Positions 8,032 to 14,780 of a stretch of DNA of 17,648 nucleotides are shown here, one piece after another. The stretch lies in assembly GCA_031266385.1 (NCBI GenBank), contig JAISBC010000002.1, forward strand, positions 1 to 17,648, read 5' to 3'. Every line of letters begins with the position of its first letter. The first letter of the stretch is position 1. The notes under the pieces are model-generated. The model was not told where the DNA came from. It made no database searches and saw only the letters and a list, made by a program, of their open reading frames with translations. Position numbers and translations under genes: made by a program. The stretch comes from Holosporales bacterium. Its GTDB lineage: Bacteria; Pseudomonadota; Alphaproteobacteria; RUG11792.

Positions 8032-8076
8032 CAAAACGAACGCGGACTATTTTTCAATGCAAGTTCGTTCGTTTTG
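8032..8076. repeat. 11-bp perfect inverted repeat with 23-nt loop
   Basis: CAAAACGAACG (8032-8042) and CGTTCGTTTTG (8066-8076) are exact reverse complements. They start 28 nt after the stop codon of the 489-aa gene. There is no T-tract on either side, so a standard intrinsic terminator is unlikely; a repeat-element end or an mRNA 3' stabiliser are options. Confidence 0.6.
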
Positions 8077-8152
8077 ATGGCATGTCTAAGCAATATTTTT
8101 TAGGAGAGAATACCAAAAGACCTGTCGCAACAGCATTAAGATATGCATATTT

Positions 8153-8166
8153 GGGGCTTTAGCCCC
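8153..8166. repeat. GC-rich hairpin GGGGC-TTTA-GCCCC
   Basis: A compact stem of five G-C pairs plus an inner T-A pair lies in otherwise AT-rich sequence, directly next to the palindrome ATATGCATAT (8141-8150). No T-run follows on either strand, so I do not call it a terminator. Confidence 0.5.
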
Positions 8167-8280
8167 CATTTGCTCTCCATCTCAGAAAAATTTTCCTCAT
8201 ACACAGACCGTACAGCAAGATTTGGTGGTGTCCGAAAGTTAGTTGATCCCCCCAAACTGGGTATGCGATTTTCGGCATGC

Positions 8281-8294
8281 TTTTGCAACAGCCC
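8281..8294. mobile_element. Possible remnant of an insertion-sequence end
   Basis: TTTTGCAACAGCCC followed by TA resembles terminal inverted repeats that I recall from IS5/IS427-like and related elements (ends of the form GGGCTGTTGCAAAA). No transposase fragment is seen nearby, and the possible partner at 8122-8134 is poor. It would be a relic at best. Confidence 0.25.
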
Positions 8295-8310
8295 TATTAA
8301 GTGAAGAGGA

Positions 8311-8340
8311 TTGACAAATTCAAAACCAATGGAGTATATT
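8311..8340 (+). promoter_or_regulatory. Sigma-70-type promoter for 8387-9034
   Basis: A perfect TTGACA (8311-8316), an 18-base spacer and TATATT (8335-8340, 5 of 6). The predicted start near 8347 leaves a leader of about 40 nt before ATG 8387, which is preceded by the purine-rich AGAGAAG. Confidence 0.7.
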
Positions 8341-8386
8341 ATTGATCGAGTAAATTCAGATCATTCTAGAGAATAGAGAAGAACAA

Positions 8387-9034
8387 ATGAACAAAATTCT
8401 CATCGGGGTCGTTTTAGCATTAACACTCAGCCCCATCCAGATCCAAGCAGCAGAGATACTATGGCCCCTACCAAAATCACCAACTATACTGGAACAATGC
8501 GACTTTGTAGTCAGTAGATTGGATCACAACTACTATGCAATCGACACAAACCCCACAAAAGAAGCACTGGCATGCTCAGATGCTGCCAGACAACTCGGTA
8601 AAATGATACGAAAAATAGATGAAATCTTTCAATTACATGCCCATAACCAAGATAATATCACCGAGCACCTATCAAGTTCAATATTCAATATGCTACAATC
8701 AATTAAACTTAGAGCACATGAGGTTGTACAGGAAATTGCAAATTACGCCCCGCTTACCTACGAAGATCTTCAAGACCTACAACATACAACAGACCTCATC
8801 GACTCGAGTATTAAAGAAGCTCTATCCGGTAACCCCCCCGAAGCACAAGTTAGAAGGGTAGCACTCCCGTCAGCAATCCCACTCCTAGGATTCCACATTA
8901 GGAGAGTAGACAGCATCCTGGCAGAGTCCATACAAGCACACAACCTGAGGGCTCTATTCCTGGCAGAGTCCATACAAGCACACGACCTGCTGGCTCTCTT
9001 CCTGCCAGAGCAGGAAGAAGAGGAAAATCTTTAA
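8387..9034 (+). CDS. Small exported orphan protein with C-terminal tandem repeat, 215 aa
   Basis: Not a family I recognise. Residues 1-21 form a clear signal peptide (MNK, a long hydrophobic core, cleavage near IQA-A). The mature part looks all-helical, with two cysteines (C39, C63) that could form a disulfide. Near the end, a 14-residue unit beginning LAESIQAH occurs twice in tandem (about residues 178-205), followed by the start of a possible third copy (LPEQ) and a short Glu run, EEEEN. The repeat is a 42-bp DNA duplication (8918-9001). The gene has its own strong promoter (8311-8340) and converges with grpB; stop codons are 55 nt apart. Export and simple helical repeats suggest an envelope or host-directed protein, but function is unknown. 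Confidence 0.8.
   Translation: MNKILIGVVLALTLSPIQIQAAEILWPLPKSPTILEQCDFVVSRLDHNYYAIDTNPTKEALACSDAARQLGKMIRKIDEIFQLHAHNQDNITEHLSSSIFNMLQSIKLRAHEVVQEIANYAPLTYEDLQDLQHTTDLIDSSIKEALSGNPPEAQVRRVALPSAIPLLGFHIRRVDSILAESIQAHNLRALFLAESIQAHDLLALFLPEQEEEENL
8918..9001 (+). repeat. 42-bp tandem duplication in coding sequence
   Basis: Two 42-bp units, 8918-8959 and 8960-9001, both beginning CTGGCAGAGTCCATACAAGC, differ at only a few positions. A partial third unit starts at 9002 (CTGCCAGAGCAGG). The unit is a multiple of three, so copy number can change without breaking the frame. Confidence 0.9.
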
Positions 9035-9059
9035 GCAGGGGAATCCGCATATAGTTGCT

Positions 9060-9086
9060 CAGGAGACTCCCCCCCCCCCCCTCCTG
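9060..9086. repeat. C13 homopolymer inside a small inverted repeat
   Basis: Thirteen consecutive Cs (9069-9081) lie between convergent stop codons. CAGGAG (9060-9065) and CTCCTG (9081-9086) could pair around it. It might act as a weak bidirectional terminator, but neither strand has a T-tract. The exact run length is the kind of thing sequencing and assembly get wrong. Confidence 0.6.
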
Positions 9087-9089
9087 GGT

Positions 9090-9785
9090 TTACCGTTGAT
9101 TCATCCACTTCTTCATCACTTCAAGCAGGTATTCTGTGCTTTCTTCATCTGGAGCTTGATATTTTGTGATAGCTCCATTGAATACTGAGGCGTATCCGAT
9201 AATATCGACGCCTCTATATAATACGAAATCCTCACTAATTCTTTTCTCTTTTGCGGTAATACTCTTCAAAACCCTCAATCTATCGTATCCCATGGCTCTT
9301 ATAATTCCATCGATAAAGTCTCTTTTTCTTATTGTATACAATGGGAATTCACCGCTCTTCTCCTTTTGTGAACTTTCATCTTTCAATATCTCATGCTTAA
9401 GGGCCGCGTATTCATCACGTACATCAGGATGAGCCTTCAAATAATCTCTGAATCTAAGGTTTAACTCAATCTCCGGATGATCTGGCTCGAAGAATACATG
9501 CAGATTTACATCGATATCTCCTCTCTTTGCAAAACCACCTTGCAGAGGAATGTTCCATTCGCCCTTATATTCATACCCAACTTTCTCGAGATCTGTTATG
9601 GATCTATTCAGTTCATTCGCCACGGCGATGATATCTATCTTGGGCTTAGCCGAGAGCCCCGGCACAGAAGTCGATCCAATGTGATGAATCTCGGTGAGTA
9701 CTGTCTCCAACAGTTTCTTCTCGGAATCAAATATTTTGGGCCAGCGAGAATCATACGGAACAACTTTGATCAATCTAGCAGTCAC
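9090..9785 (-). CDS. GrpB/UPF0157 nucleotidyltransferase-fold protein with truncated C-terminal domain
   Basis: Residues 1 to about 168 are a GrpB (UPF0157) domain. Its hallmark IGSTSVPGLSAKPKIDI (36-52) matches the GSTS...GL..KP.ID pattern of the nucleotidyltransferase-like fold; DIDVNLHVF and the LRFRDYLKAHP...Y..LK segment follow. Biochemical function of the family is not settled. The last 60 residues include a stretch (VLYRGVDIIGYASVF, then MKKWMNQR) that resembles the beta-strand and helix of a GNAT acetyltransferase without its acetyl-CoA loop. I recall GrpB-GNAT fusions in other intracellular bacteria, so this looks like an eroded version. It starts at GTG 9785, overlapping the preceding SPFH stop as GTGA, with no separate ribosome binding site. 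It is last in the tolC-popZ-trxA-SPFH operon. Confidence 0.85.
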   Translation of the reverse strand: MTARLIKVVPYDSRWPKIFDSEKKLLETVLTEIHHIGSTSVPGLSAKPKIDIIAVANELNRSITDLEKVGYEYKGEWNIPLQGGFAKRGDIDVNLHVFFEPDHPEIELNLRFRDYLKAHPDVRDEYAALKHEILKDESSQKEKSGEFPLYTIRKRDFIDGIIRAMGYDRLRVLKSITAKEKRISEDFVLYRGVDIIGYASVFNGAITKYQAPDEESTEYLLEVMKKWMNQR

Positions 9786-10690
9786 GAATCGTGTTTTAAT
9801 GTATCCGCGGCGAAGATCGTTTCTCGTAGCTGCTCGTTAATCGATGCAATATTCCCAGGAGAATGAGGGACGAAAACGACGCTAGATTTCGCGTGGGCTC
9901 CGATATCCTTGAGGGCGTCGATATACTGAATCAAAAGGACCATATCCATCACACTCGTTGGGGTCGAGCCCGTCTGGCGCACCAATCCCTCAACCGAATG
10001 ACTTAGCCCCTCGATGATTGCCTGCCTCTGTCCGGCAACTCCTTTTCCGTGTAAAATACAGGCCTCAGCCTCTGCCTCAGCCGATTTGACCTTCAAAATC
10101 CTTTCGGCTTCTCCCTTTTCGCTAGCGGCTATCCTCAGCCTCTGAGCCGTATTGATCTCGTTCATTGCCGCCTTAACGTTTGGATCTGGATCGATATCCG
10201 TTATCAGGGCCTTAATGATTTCATATCCGAAATCTGACATCGGGGCTTTCAGGTCATCCCTTACGGCATCGGCTATATCATCCTTCCTCGAAAACACATC
10301 ATCCAAATCCAAGAGTGGGATCTGCGCCCTCACCAAATCAAAAACGAAGGCCGTAATCTGGGAATCGGTATCATGAAGAGTATAATACGCCTCATATATT
10401 TTGGATGATAAAACCCTATATTGGACGGCGATTATAACCCTCACGAAGACGTTATCTTTAGTCTTGGTTTCGACATCAACTTCGAGTTGATGAATCCGCA
10501 GAGAAATGGGCGGCTTGGCAGCCTCCAATAAAGGGATCTTAATATGCAATCCCGGATAACAGATTCTATTAAATTTCCCCAATCTCTCGACGATGATACA
10601 AGTCTGTTGCCTGACGACGAATAGCAACATCCTCATGACAAGGCAAACGAAAACGAGTACTGGGAGGTAGTAAGCTAAAGTCCCAATCAT
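9782..10690 (-). CDS. SPFH/band 7 membrane protein, HIR-like
   Basis: An SPFH (stomatin/prohibitin/flotillin) protein of 302 aa, a family that forms oligomeric membrane microdomain scaffolds. Residues 5-27 are a hydrophobic N-terminal anchor. The SPFH domain (about 28-215) shows VERLGKF (34-40), LRIHQLEVDVETKTKDNVFV (64-83), AYVFD-like ITAFVFDLVRAQIP (112-125), DLDDVFSRK, ITDIDPD (163-169), and MNEINTAQRLRIAASEKGEAE (176-196). The C-terminus has VMDMVLLIQYIDALKDIG and SSVVFVPHSPG (269-279). This pattern is closest to what I know of plant hypersensitive-induced-reaction (HIR) proteins and their bacterial relatives, more than to HflK/HflC or QmcA. Its start overlaps the trxA stop (ATGA), and its stop overlaps grpB. 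No NfeD partner is seen. Confidence 0.9.
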   Translation of the reverse strand: MIGTLAYYLPVLVFVCLVMRMLLFVVRQQTCIIVERLGKFNRICYPGLHIKIPLLEAAKPPISLRIHQLEVDVETKTKDNVFVRVIIAVQYRVLSSKIYEAYYTLHDTDSQITAFVFDLVRAQIPLLDLDDVFSRKDDIADAVRDDLKAPMSDFGYEIIKALITDIDPDPNVKAAMNEINTAQRLRIAASEKGEAERILKVKSAEAEAEACILHGKGVAGQRQAIIEGLSHSVEGLVRQTGSTPTSVMDMVLLIQYIDALKDIGAHAKSSVVFVPHSPGNIASINEQLRETIFAADTLKHDS

Positions 10691-11016
10691 AAATCCACAA
10701 TTTTAAAAACCCACTGGATTAAAGCGCTTTTAGAAATGAATCCAGTTTTACTCGATAATTCTACTCGATTCTCGAGGATAATCAAAGTAGGAAGGGTCTG
10801 AATACTATACTCGGCCGCAATTTCCTTAGCTTCATCGACGTTAATTTTAACGATCGTGAAAGCCTCGGGCAAATCATTCTGAGCTTCATCCAGGGTCGCC
10901 GAGAGCATCCTACACGGTCCGCACCATGGTGCCCAAAAATCCAACAATACTAACTTATTTTCATCCAAAATGGCATTCAACGACTCGATATCTGAGGCAT
11001 CGGTAATTAATGCCAT
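10687..11016 (-). CDS. trxA: Thioredoxin
   Basis: A cytoplasmic thiol-disulfide reductant of 109 aa with no signal peptide. The active site is WCGPC (31-35, C32 and C35) in the typical context LLDFWAPWCGPCRM; V59 to A63 (NVDEAK) and the cis-proline P76 (QTLPTL) complete the fold. The start ATG shares its A with the popZ stop (TAATG), and GGAGG lies just upstream inside the end of popZ. The stop overlaps the SPFH start. This tight packing implies co-translation with neighbours. Whether it is the organism's only thioredoxin, or one devoted to the operon, cannot be judged here. Confidence 0.95.
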   Translation of the reverse strand: MALITDASDIESLNAILDENKLVLLDFWAPWCGPCRMLSATLDEAQNDLPEAFTIVKINVDEAKEIAAEYSIQTLPTLIILENRVELSSKTGFISKSALIQWVFKIVDL

Positions 11017-11585
11017 TATCCCTCCGCCTTAATCCTTTCGATTTCGCGGAGGACAGCTTCCTCGACGGTAGACTGCATGTGATCCTCTATCCATTTATCA
11101 ACTTTCTCTTCCACGATAGATCTAACAAAACCGAAGACAGTTTCCATCTCAGTTTTCTCGCCATCCTTTGGTCTGTTTTTCCCGTACGATCTCAGGGCAT
11201 CCGTCAGCTTATCGAAAGGCCCCGGACCAGAGCGTTGCTTGAGGCTCGGTTGCTGTGGGATCGTTATAACCTCTTCGGATAAATCACTCTGCTCAGAAAA
11301 CCGCAGAGAATCACCCTGATTACGGTGAGATCCGATATTGGGAGTAGCAGGAGAGGCTGAATGCCCCACGACATGATCCATGCCCAGATTTATTACGTTG
11401 AGAGCAGGATCCTGGTCGTCCGATACATGATCGGAATTGTCGTCATCCTTTTCGCCAGATCCTTCATTTCTCGGTAATCCATCCTCAGAAACATACTTCC
11501 TAATGGACGACAGAATATCCTCCATCGACATTTCATCGCCACGCTTATTACCGTTCCCTCTATTATTTCCGCCCGAGAAATTCAT
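11016..11585 (-). CDS. popZ: PopZ / DUF2497 polar organising protein
   Basis: PopZ forms a pole-localised protein network that tethers the chromosome origin and polarity factors in alphaproteobacteria. The product (189 aa) has the standard layout: a short conserved N-terminal helix (MSMEDILSSIRKYVSED, about 19-35), a disordered acidic and Pro/Gly/Ser-rich middle (about 36-125), and a C-terminal oligomerisation region (about 145-189: SIVEEKVDKWIEDHM, then EEAVLREIERIK). The true start could be M1 (11585) or M19; the Asn/Gly-rich N-terminal 18 residues are unusual. It follows tolC by 30 nt, an order seen in other alphaproteobacteria, where valS often comes next; here trxA does. Confidence 0.88.
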   Translation of the reverse strand: MNFSGGNNRGNGNKRGDEMSMEDILSSIRKYVSEDGLPRNEGSGEKDDDNSDHVSDDQDPALNVINLGMDHVVGHSASPATPNIGSHRNQGDSLRFSEQSDLSEEVITIPQQPSLKQRSGPGPFDKLTDALRSYGKNRPKDGEKTEMETVFGFVRSIVEEKVDKWIEDHMQSTVEEAVLREIERIKAEG

Positions 11586-11615
11586 CAGCAGTGCCCCCTA
11601 GGTAGCCCAACTCTC

Positions 11616-13073
11616 CTATACTATCCTTGATTTCACTTCATCAAAGTGATCCTTGCAACTAAATTCAGAACCAGAAGCCATCTCGAGCTTAAGATAACGC
11701 GGATTCATCCGCCCGATCAAAGCGTTAGCCGCGCACTGGCTGACAAAGTATTCCTTTTCAGCCTGGATTGCAAGATATTTTGCTTCGAACAACTCTTGCT
11801 GAGCTTTGAGGACATCGTTTAATATCTTGAGGCCAGCCCTATACTCCTCCTCGGTCACCTTCAGTGCTAGTTCCCTAGCCTCTACGGCTACCTTAGAAGA
11901 TTCGAGGTTGCGATTCGCAGCAGCGAGTGCTGCCCATGTTGACACGAGTTCAGTCCTCACCTCTTCGATAACTTTTTGATTTTCCACGGCAGCTTTGGAA
12001 ACTAAAGCTGCCATCTGCCTCTTTTCAGATCTGCCAGCCCCAGCGTCAAAAATAGTCCACGTTGCCTCGATTCGAAATACCAATTCTCTGTCATTGAGGC
12101 GTCCCTGAACTTGCTTCGGATTCTTCGAATGTATATTCTGACCAGCGTGGATATCTACGGCCGGCAGGAGCTTACCAAGTGGTTTTTTCTCTGCTTCTCT
12201 GGCTGCCGCTAAGTTATCAGCCGATGCGATAATATTCGGATTATACCTCATCGCCAAATCTGTCCCCTGTTTTAGCGACATACTAGTATCGAAAAGTTGC
12301 TTCGGAGCGCTGAGCGTAAATGGTAAAACAAATCCGCTTAATTCAGTAAATTTAGCACGAAGAGACTGATAATCAGAATTTGCCTTCGCCAATTTTGCTT
12401 CTACTTCTGCGCAACTTGCCGAAGCCTGGGCAACATCGAGATACTTAGCTCCACCTGTGTTATACATCTCTTGTGCGACTTTAAGGCTCTCCTGCCTCGA
12501 TTTTAACAGAGCCCTGATATGCAGAAGCTCCTGCATCTTTGCGTAAATCTCGAAGTAATAAGCGGCAACCTCTCGTAAGACTTTTTGTTTGATGGCCTCG
12601 TATTTACTCCATTGAGCCCTAGCCTGACAATCAAATTCTTTGATGGCAGCCAGATCAGATAATCCATGGAAAATTCTGTAATTGACGAAAAGTCCGGCTT
12701 CATTCATAGTCTCGCGCTGATTATTTGCTGGGGCACCAGCACCTGGTACCCAATTATCCGTATTCGAAGCACTAAAACCAGTTTTAGCCCCGACGGTTGG
12801 AAGCATGGCCGCCCTTTTCTGAGCATAGCTTTCGGCAAACGCTCTTATTTCGTACTCCAGCGCCAAAATGTCTTTGTTGGTCATGAGAGCTAATTCGAAA
12901 GCATCAAACAATATGCAACGATTACTCTTAGCTTTTTTCTTTGTATCTCCCTTTTTCTGAGCATTCTCGGCCTGTGAATCTGATTGCTCATTGGAGGCAT
13001 CAGATTCCGACTCTGCCGCAACCGGCAACCAGCAGCAAATTCCTGCTAGAAGAAGAAACTTTCTACAAAACAT
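11616..13073 (-). CDS. tolC: TolC family outer-membrane efflux/type I secretion protein
   Basis: An outer-membrane channel with a periplasmic helical tunnel, used by efflux pumps and type I secretion. Of 485 aa, residues 1-20 are a signal peptide (cleavage after VAA). An unusual acidic-then-lysine-rich linker (21-50) follows. Two structural repeats are visible: the first from CILFDAFELALMTNKDILALEYEIRA, the second from LKQGTDLAMRYNPNIIASADNL, each followed by long helices with regular Ala/Lys/Glu. The strand segments INY-like VNYRIFHGL and ATWTIFDAGAGRSEKRQ are typical of the TolC family. Near the C-terminus comes LKILNDVLKAQQELFEAKYLAIQAEKEYF-like sequence (the tunnel helix). It heads the operon to popZ, trxA, SPFH and grpB. 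Partner ABC or RND genes are not in the window. Confidence 0.92.
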   Translation of the reverse strand: MFCRKFLLLAGICCWLPVAAESESDASNEQSDSQAENAQKKGDTKKKAKSNRCILFDAFELALMTNKDILALEYEIRAFAESYAQKRAAMLPTVGAKTGFSASNTDNWVPGAGAPANNQRETMNEAGLFVNYRIFHGLSDLAAIKEFDCQARAQWSKYEAIKQKVLREVAAYYFEIYAKMQELLHIRALLKSRQESLKVAQEMYNTGGAKYLDVAQASASCAEVEAKLAKANSDYQSLRAKFTELSGFVLPFTLSAPKQLFDTSMSLKQGTDLAMRYNPNIIASADNLAAAREAEKKPLGKLLPAVDIHAGQNIHSKNPKQVQGRLNDRELVFRIEATWTIFDAGAGRSEKRQMAALVSKAAVENQKVIEEVRTELVSTWAALAAANRNLESSKVAVEARELALKVTEEEYRAGLKILNDVLKAQQELFEAKYLAIQAEKEYFVSQCAANALIGRMNPRYLKLEMASGSEFSCKDHFDEVKSRIV

Positions 13074-13189
13074 CTAATGATATCTCGGCAAATTTCACCC
13101 ATGCTAAGGAGGATAGCACTATTGGAAAATTTTTTTTACAAAATTTAGGATTGTGCAAAAAAATTCACCATCAGGGCAACTAAAATTTT

Positions 13190-13218
13190 TTGTCCTAATC
13201 GGATTTAACTGATACACT
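13190..13218 (+). promoter_or_regulatory. Possible extended -10 promoter for 13255-14685
   Basis: TTGTCC (13190-13195), a 17-base spacer and TACACT (13213-13218), preceded by TG at the extended -10 position. Each hexamer matches 4 of 6. The start would fall near 13225, about 30 nt before GTG 13255. Confidence 0.4.
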
Positions 13219-13254
13219 TAACGATATTGTGGAGTTGCACCTGGGGAGTGTGCT

Positions 13255-14685
13255 GTGTTTGCAAAACACGTTTTTGCGGCTTTTTTGTGGATATTTGTTT
13301 CTTGTGGTCATGGATTCGATCGTGGTTGGATCGCTTCGAGTATTGGACCGTATCTAGATAGAGAGGGTGATCACTCGGCCCTCACCATGATTACCGATAT
13401 GTTATTCGATGAGGATCCGGGCTCAGATTTTCTTGCCCCATATTTACCTCGCACGAATCTGTCAAATCTCCCGAGAAATGAGATAAATCGTATTTTGCTG
13501 TTGATCTATTTCCGCAATAAAATCATTGATCCCGCTTTCTCTCCAGAACAGGCAATGCAAACAGCCTTCGAAACGTATAATTTTATGGCTCTACCGGAAA
13601 ATCTCGAGGATCTGAAATCCTGGGTTGCTTCGAATGGTATCGACCTATTGTGCGGAGAAATCTCCACCGATTATTACCTTGATTCCACGGAACGTATCTG
13701 CCGGGAATTATTCTCTCCGGATCTTGAAAGTAGCTTCCTGGACTTTCGGAATAGAACAGTGAGCTTTTTAGGTTTAACTAGATTTCGAGATATAATTATG
13801 ACTTCGGTTGGAGAGGCATCGCCGACTGCTACCCTCGAAAATTTCATTAGTTTTTGCGATATCTTGAGGTTGAACAAGAAGTTTACCGATGAACTGATTC
13901 CGCACGACCTATTCTTCCAGATCCTGAAAACGATCGGTGGAATGGAGACGAGATATCCTAGCATCGATGTATTGCGCGCTTTCGATGCATTCGATAGACA
14001 TGGCTATCCGCATCCATTTACCATCGACAAGTTGATAGAGTGGTTACATCCGAAGCACTATATCGATATGGAATTTCTGAGGGATATTTCGCTGGCTCAG
14101 GAACAGGATTTAGAATATATGATGCGACAGGGAAATCGCAGGATAACGACCTATGATACTTTAATATACACCCTCATGGAATCGAGACGACTTACGGTCG
14201 CCATGAAAACCGATGTCCTCAGAAAATTGGATGAGCCGAATATCATTTCGGTGAAATATAATAAGGCTAATGGATTTCATGAAACTCCGCAATTTCGGCC
14301 TCTAACGAGATTCCAGGCATATTGGGCGCTCGGAGGAGATGGTGGCCCTGATGGTACTTCATATCTATCTAGATGGGCTCAAATTGGGGAATGGTCAGGA
14401 TTTACTCCTGGAATCCCTTTCAGAACGCTACAGCAATTAACTCTGTCGGCCTGTATGGGAATCCAGCATGCAATTCGTTTGAGGCAAACCTCTTTCTTGG
14501 ATGTGGTAAGTATGATCATCGAATTAAACAGTCTGATAGATTCGATCCAAAACCCGTCCGCTCGGATAGACAAAATTCCGGGAGCGAGCACGGTTGTCCT
14601 CCATCACAAAGATAGAGCATCGAATTGGCAGCGTATTTTGACGGTAAACTATGCGAATCTTTATGCGGAATATTTACACCATTAG
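13255..14685 (+). CDS. Exported orphan protein, 476 aa
   Basis: I recognise no family. It starts at GTG 13255, with GGGGAG (13243-13248) at ideal spacing. Residues 1-20 form a signal sequence; FVSC ending at C17 is a weak lipobox, so it could be a lipoprotein, or cleavage could follow CGHG. The rest looks like a large alpha-helical, soluble domain without further membrane segments. A glycine-rich patch (WALGGDGGPDGTSYLSRW, about residues 357-374) followed by GEWSGFTPGIP interrupts the helices and is a candidate loop or binding site. It diverges from tolC across 181 nt and converges with the DUF4167 gene. Base composition and codon use look like those of the housekeeping neighbours, so recent transfer is not indicated. 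Confidence 0.8.
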   Translation: MFAKHVFAAFLWIFVSCGHGFDRGWIASSIGPYLDREGDHSALTMITDMLFDEDPGSDFLAPYLPRTNLSNLPRNEINRILLLIYFRNKIIDPAFSPEQAMQTAFETYNFMALPENLEDLKSWVASNGIDLLCGEISTDYYLDSTERICRELFSPDLESSFLDFRNRTVSFLGLTRFRDIIMTSVGEASPTATLENFISFCDILRLNKKFTDELIPHDLFFQILKTIGGMETRYPSIDVLRAFDAFDRHGYPHPFTIDKLIEWLHPKHYIDMEFLRDISLAQEQDLEYMMRQGNRRITTYDTLIYTLMESRRLTVAMKTDVLRKLDEPNIISVKYNKANGFHETPQFRPLTRFQAYWALGGDGGPDGTSYLSRWAQIGEWSGFTPGIPFRTLQQLTLSACMGIQHAIRLRQTSFLDVVSMIIELNSLIDSIQNPSARIDKIPGASTVVLHHKDRASNWQRILTVNYANLYAEYLHH

Positions 14686-14752
14686 TTTTCTCTGCTAAGT
14701 CCACACAATCAGAATTATTGCTAGGAGACACTGAGCATAGAAGCAGAGAGAA
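14686..14752. repeat. Inverted repeat between convergent genes
   Basis: TTTTCTCTGCT (14686-14696), immediately after a stop codon, pairs with AGCAGAGAGAA (14742-14752) over 11 bp with one G-T wobble. The 45-nt loop is long and no T-tract follows on the plus strand, so terminator function is uncertain; read on the minus strand, the second arm does end in TTTT. Confidence 0.35.
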
Positions 14753-14780
14753 TGATAAAGGGGGTGATAGGGGGAGTGGT

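Larger units (their letters stand above)
8005..8386. other. 382-nt intergenic region rich in inverted repeats
   Basis: No open frame here is convincing. From left to right it holds: a long-looped inverted repeat (8032-8076); CTGT-CGCA-ACAG (8122-8133); the perfect palindrome ATATGCATAT (8141-8150) directly followed by the hairpin GGGGC-TTTA-GCCCC (8153-8166); an IS-end-like motif (8281-8294); and a strong promoter (8311-8340). GCAACAGC followed by ATTAAG occurs twice (8127-8140 and, with a 3-base insert, 8285-8301). It reads as a decayed mobile-element site. Confidence 0.5.

Noticed and set aside
13102..13180. AGGAGG in the loop of a TGCTA/TAGCA stem, followed by a short frame starting ATT or TTG
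   Set aside because: ATT is an extremely rare start and the TTG frame is only eight codons; more likely chance sequence in the tolC upstream region.
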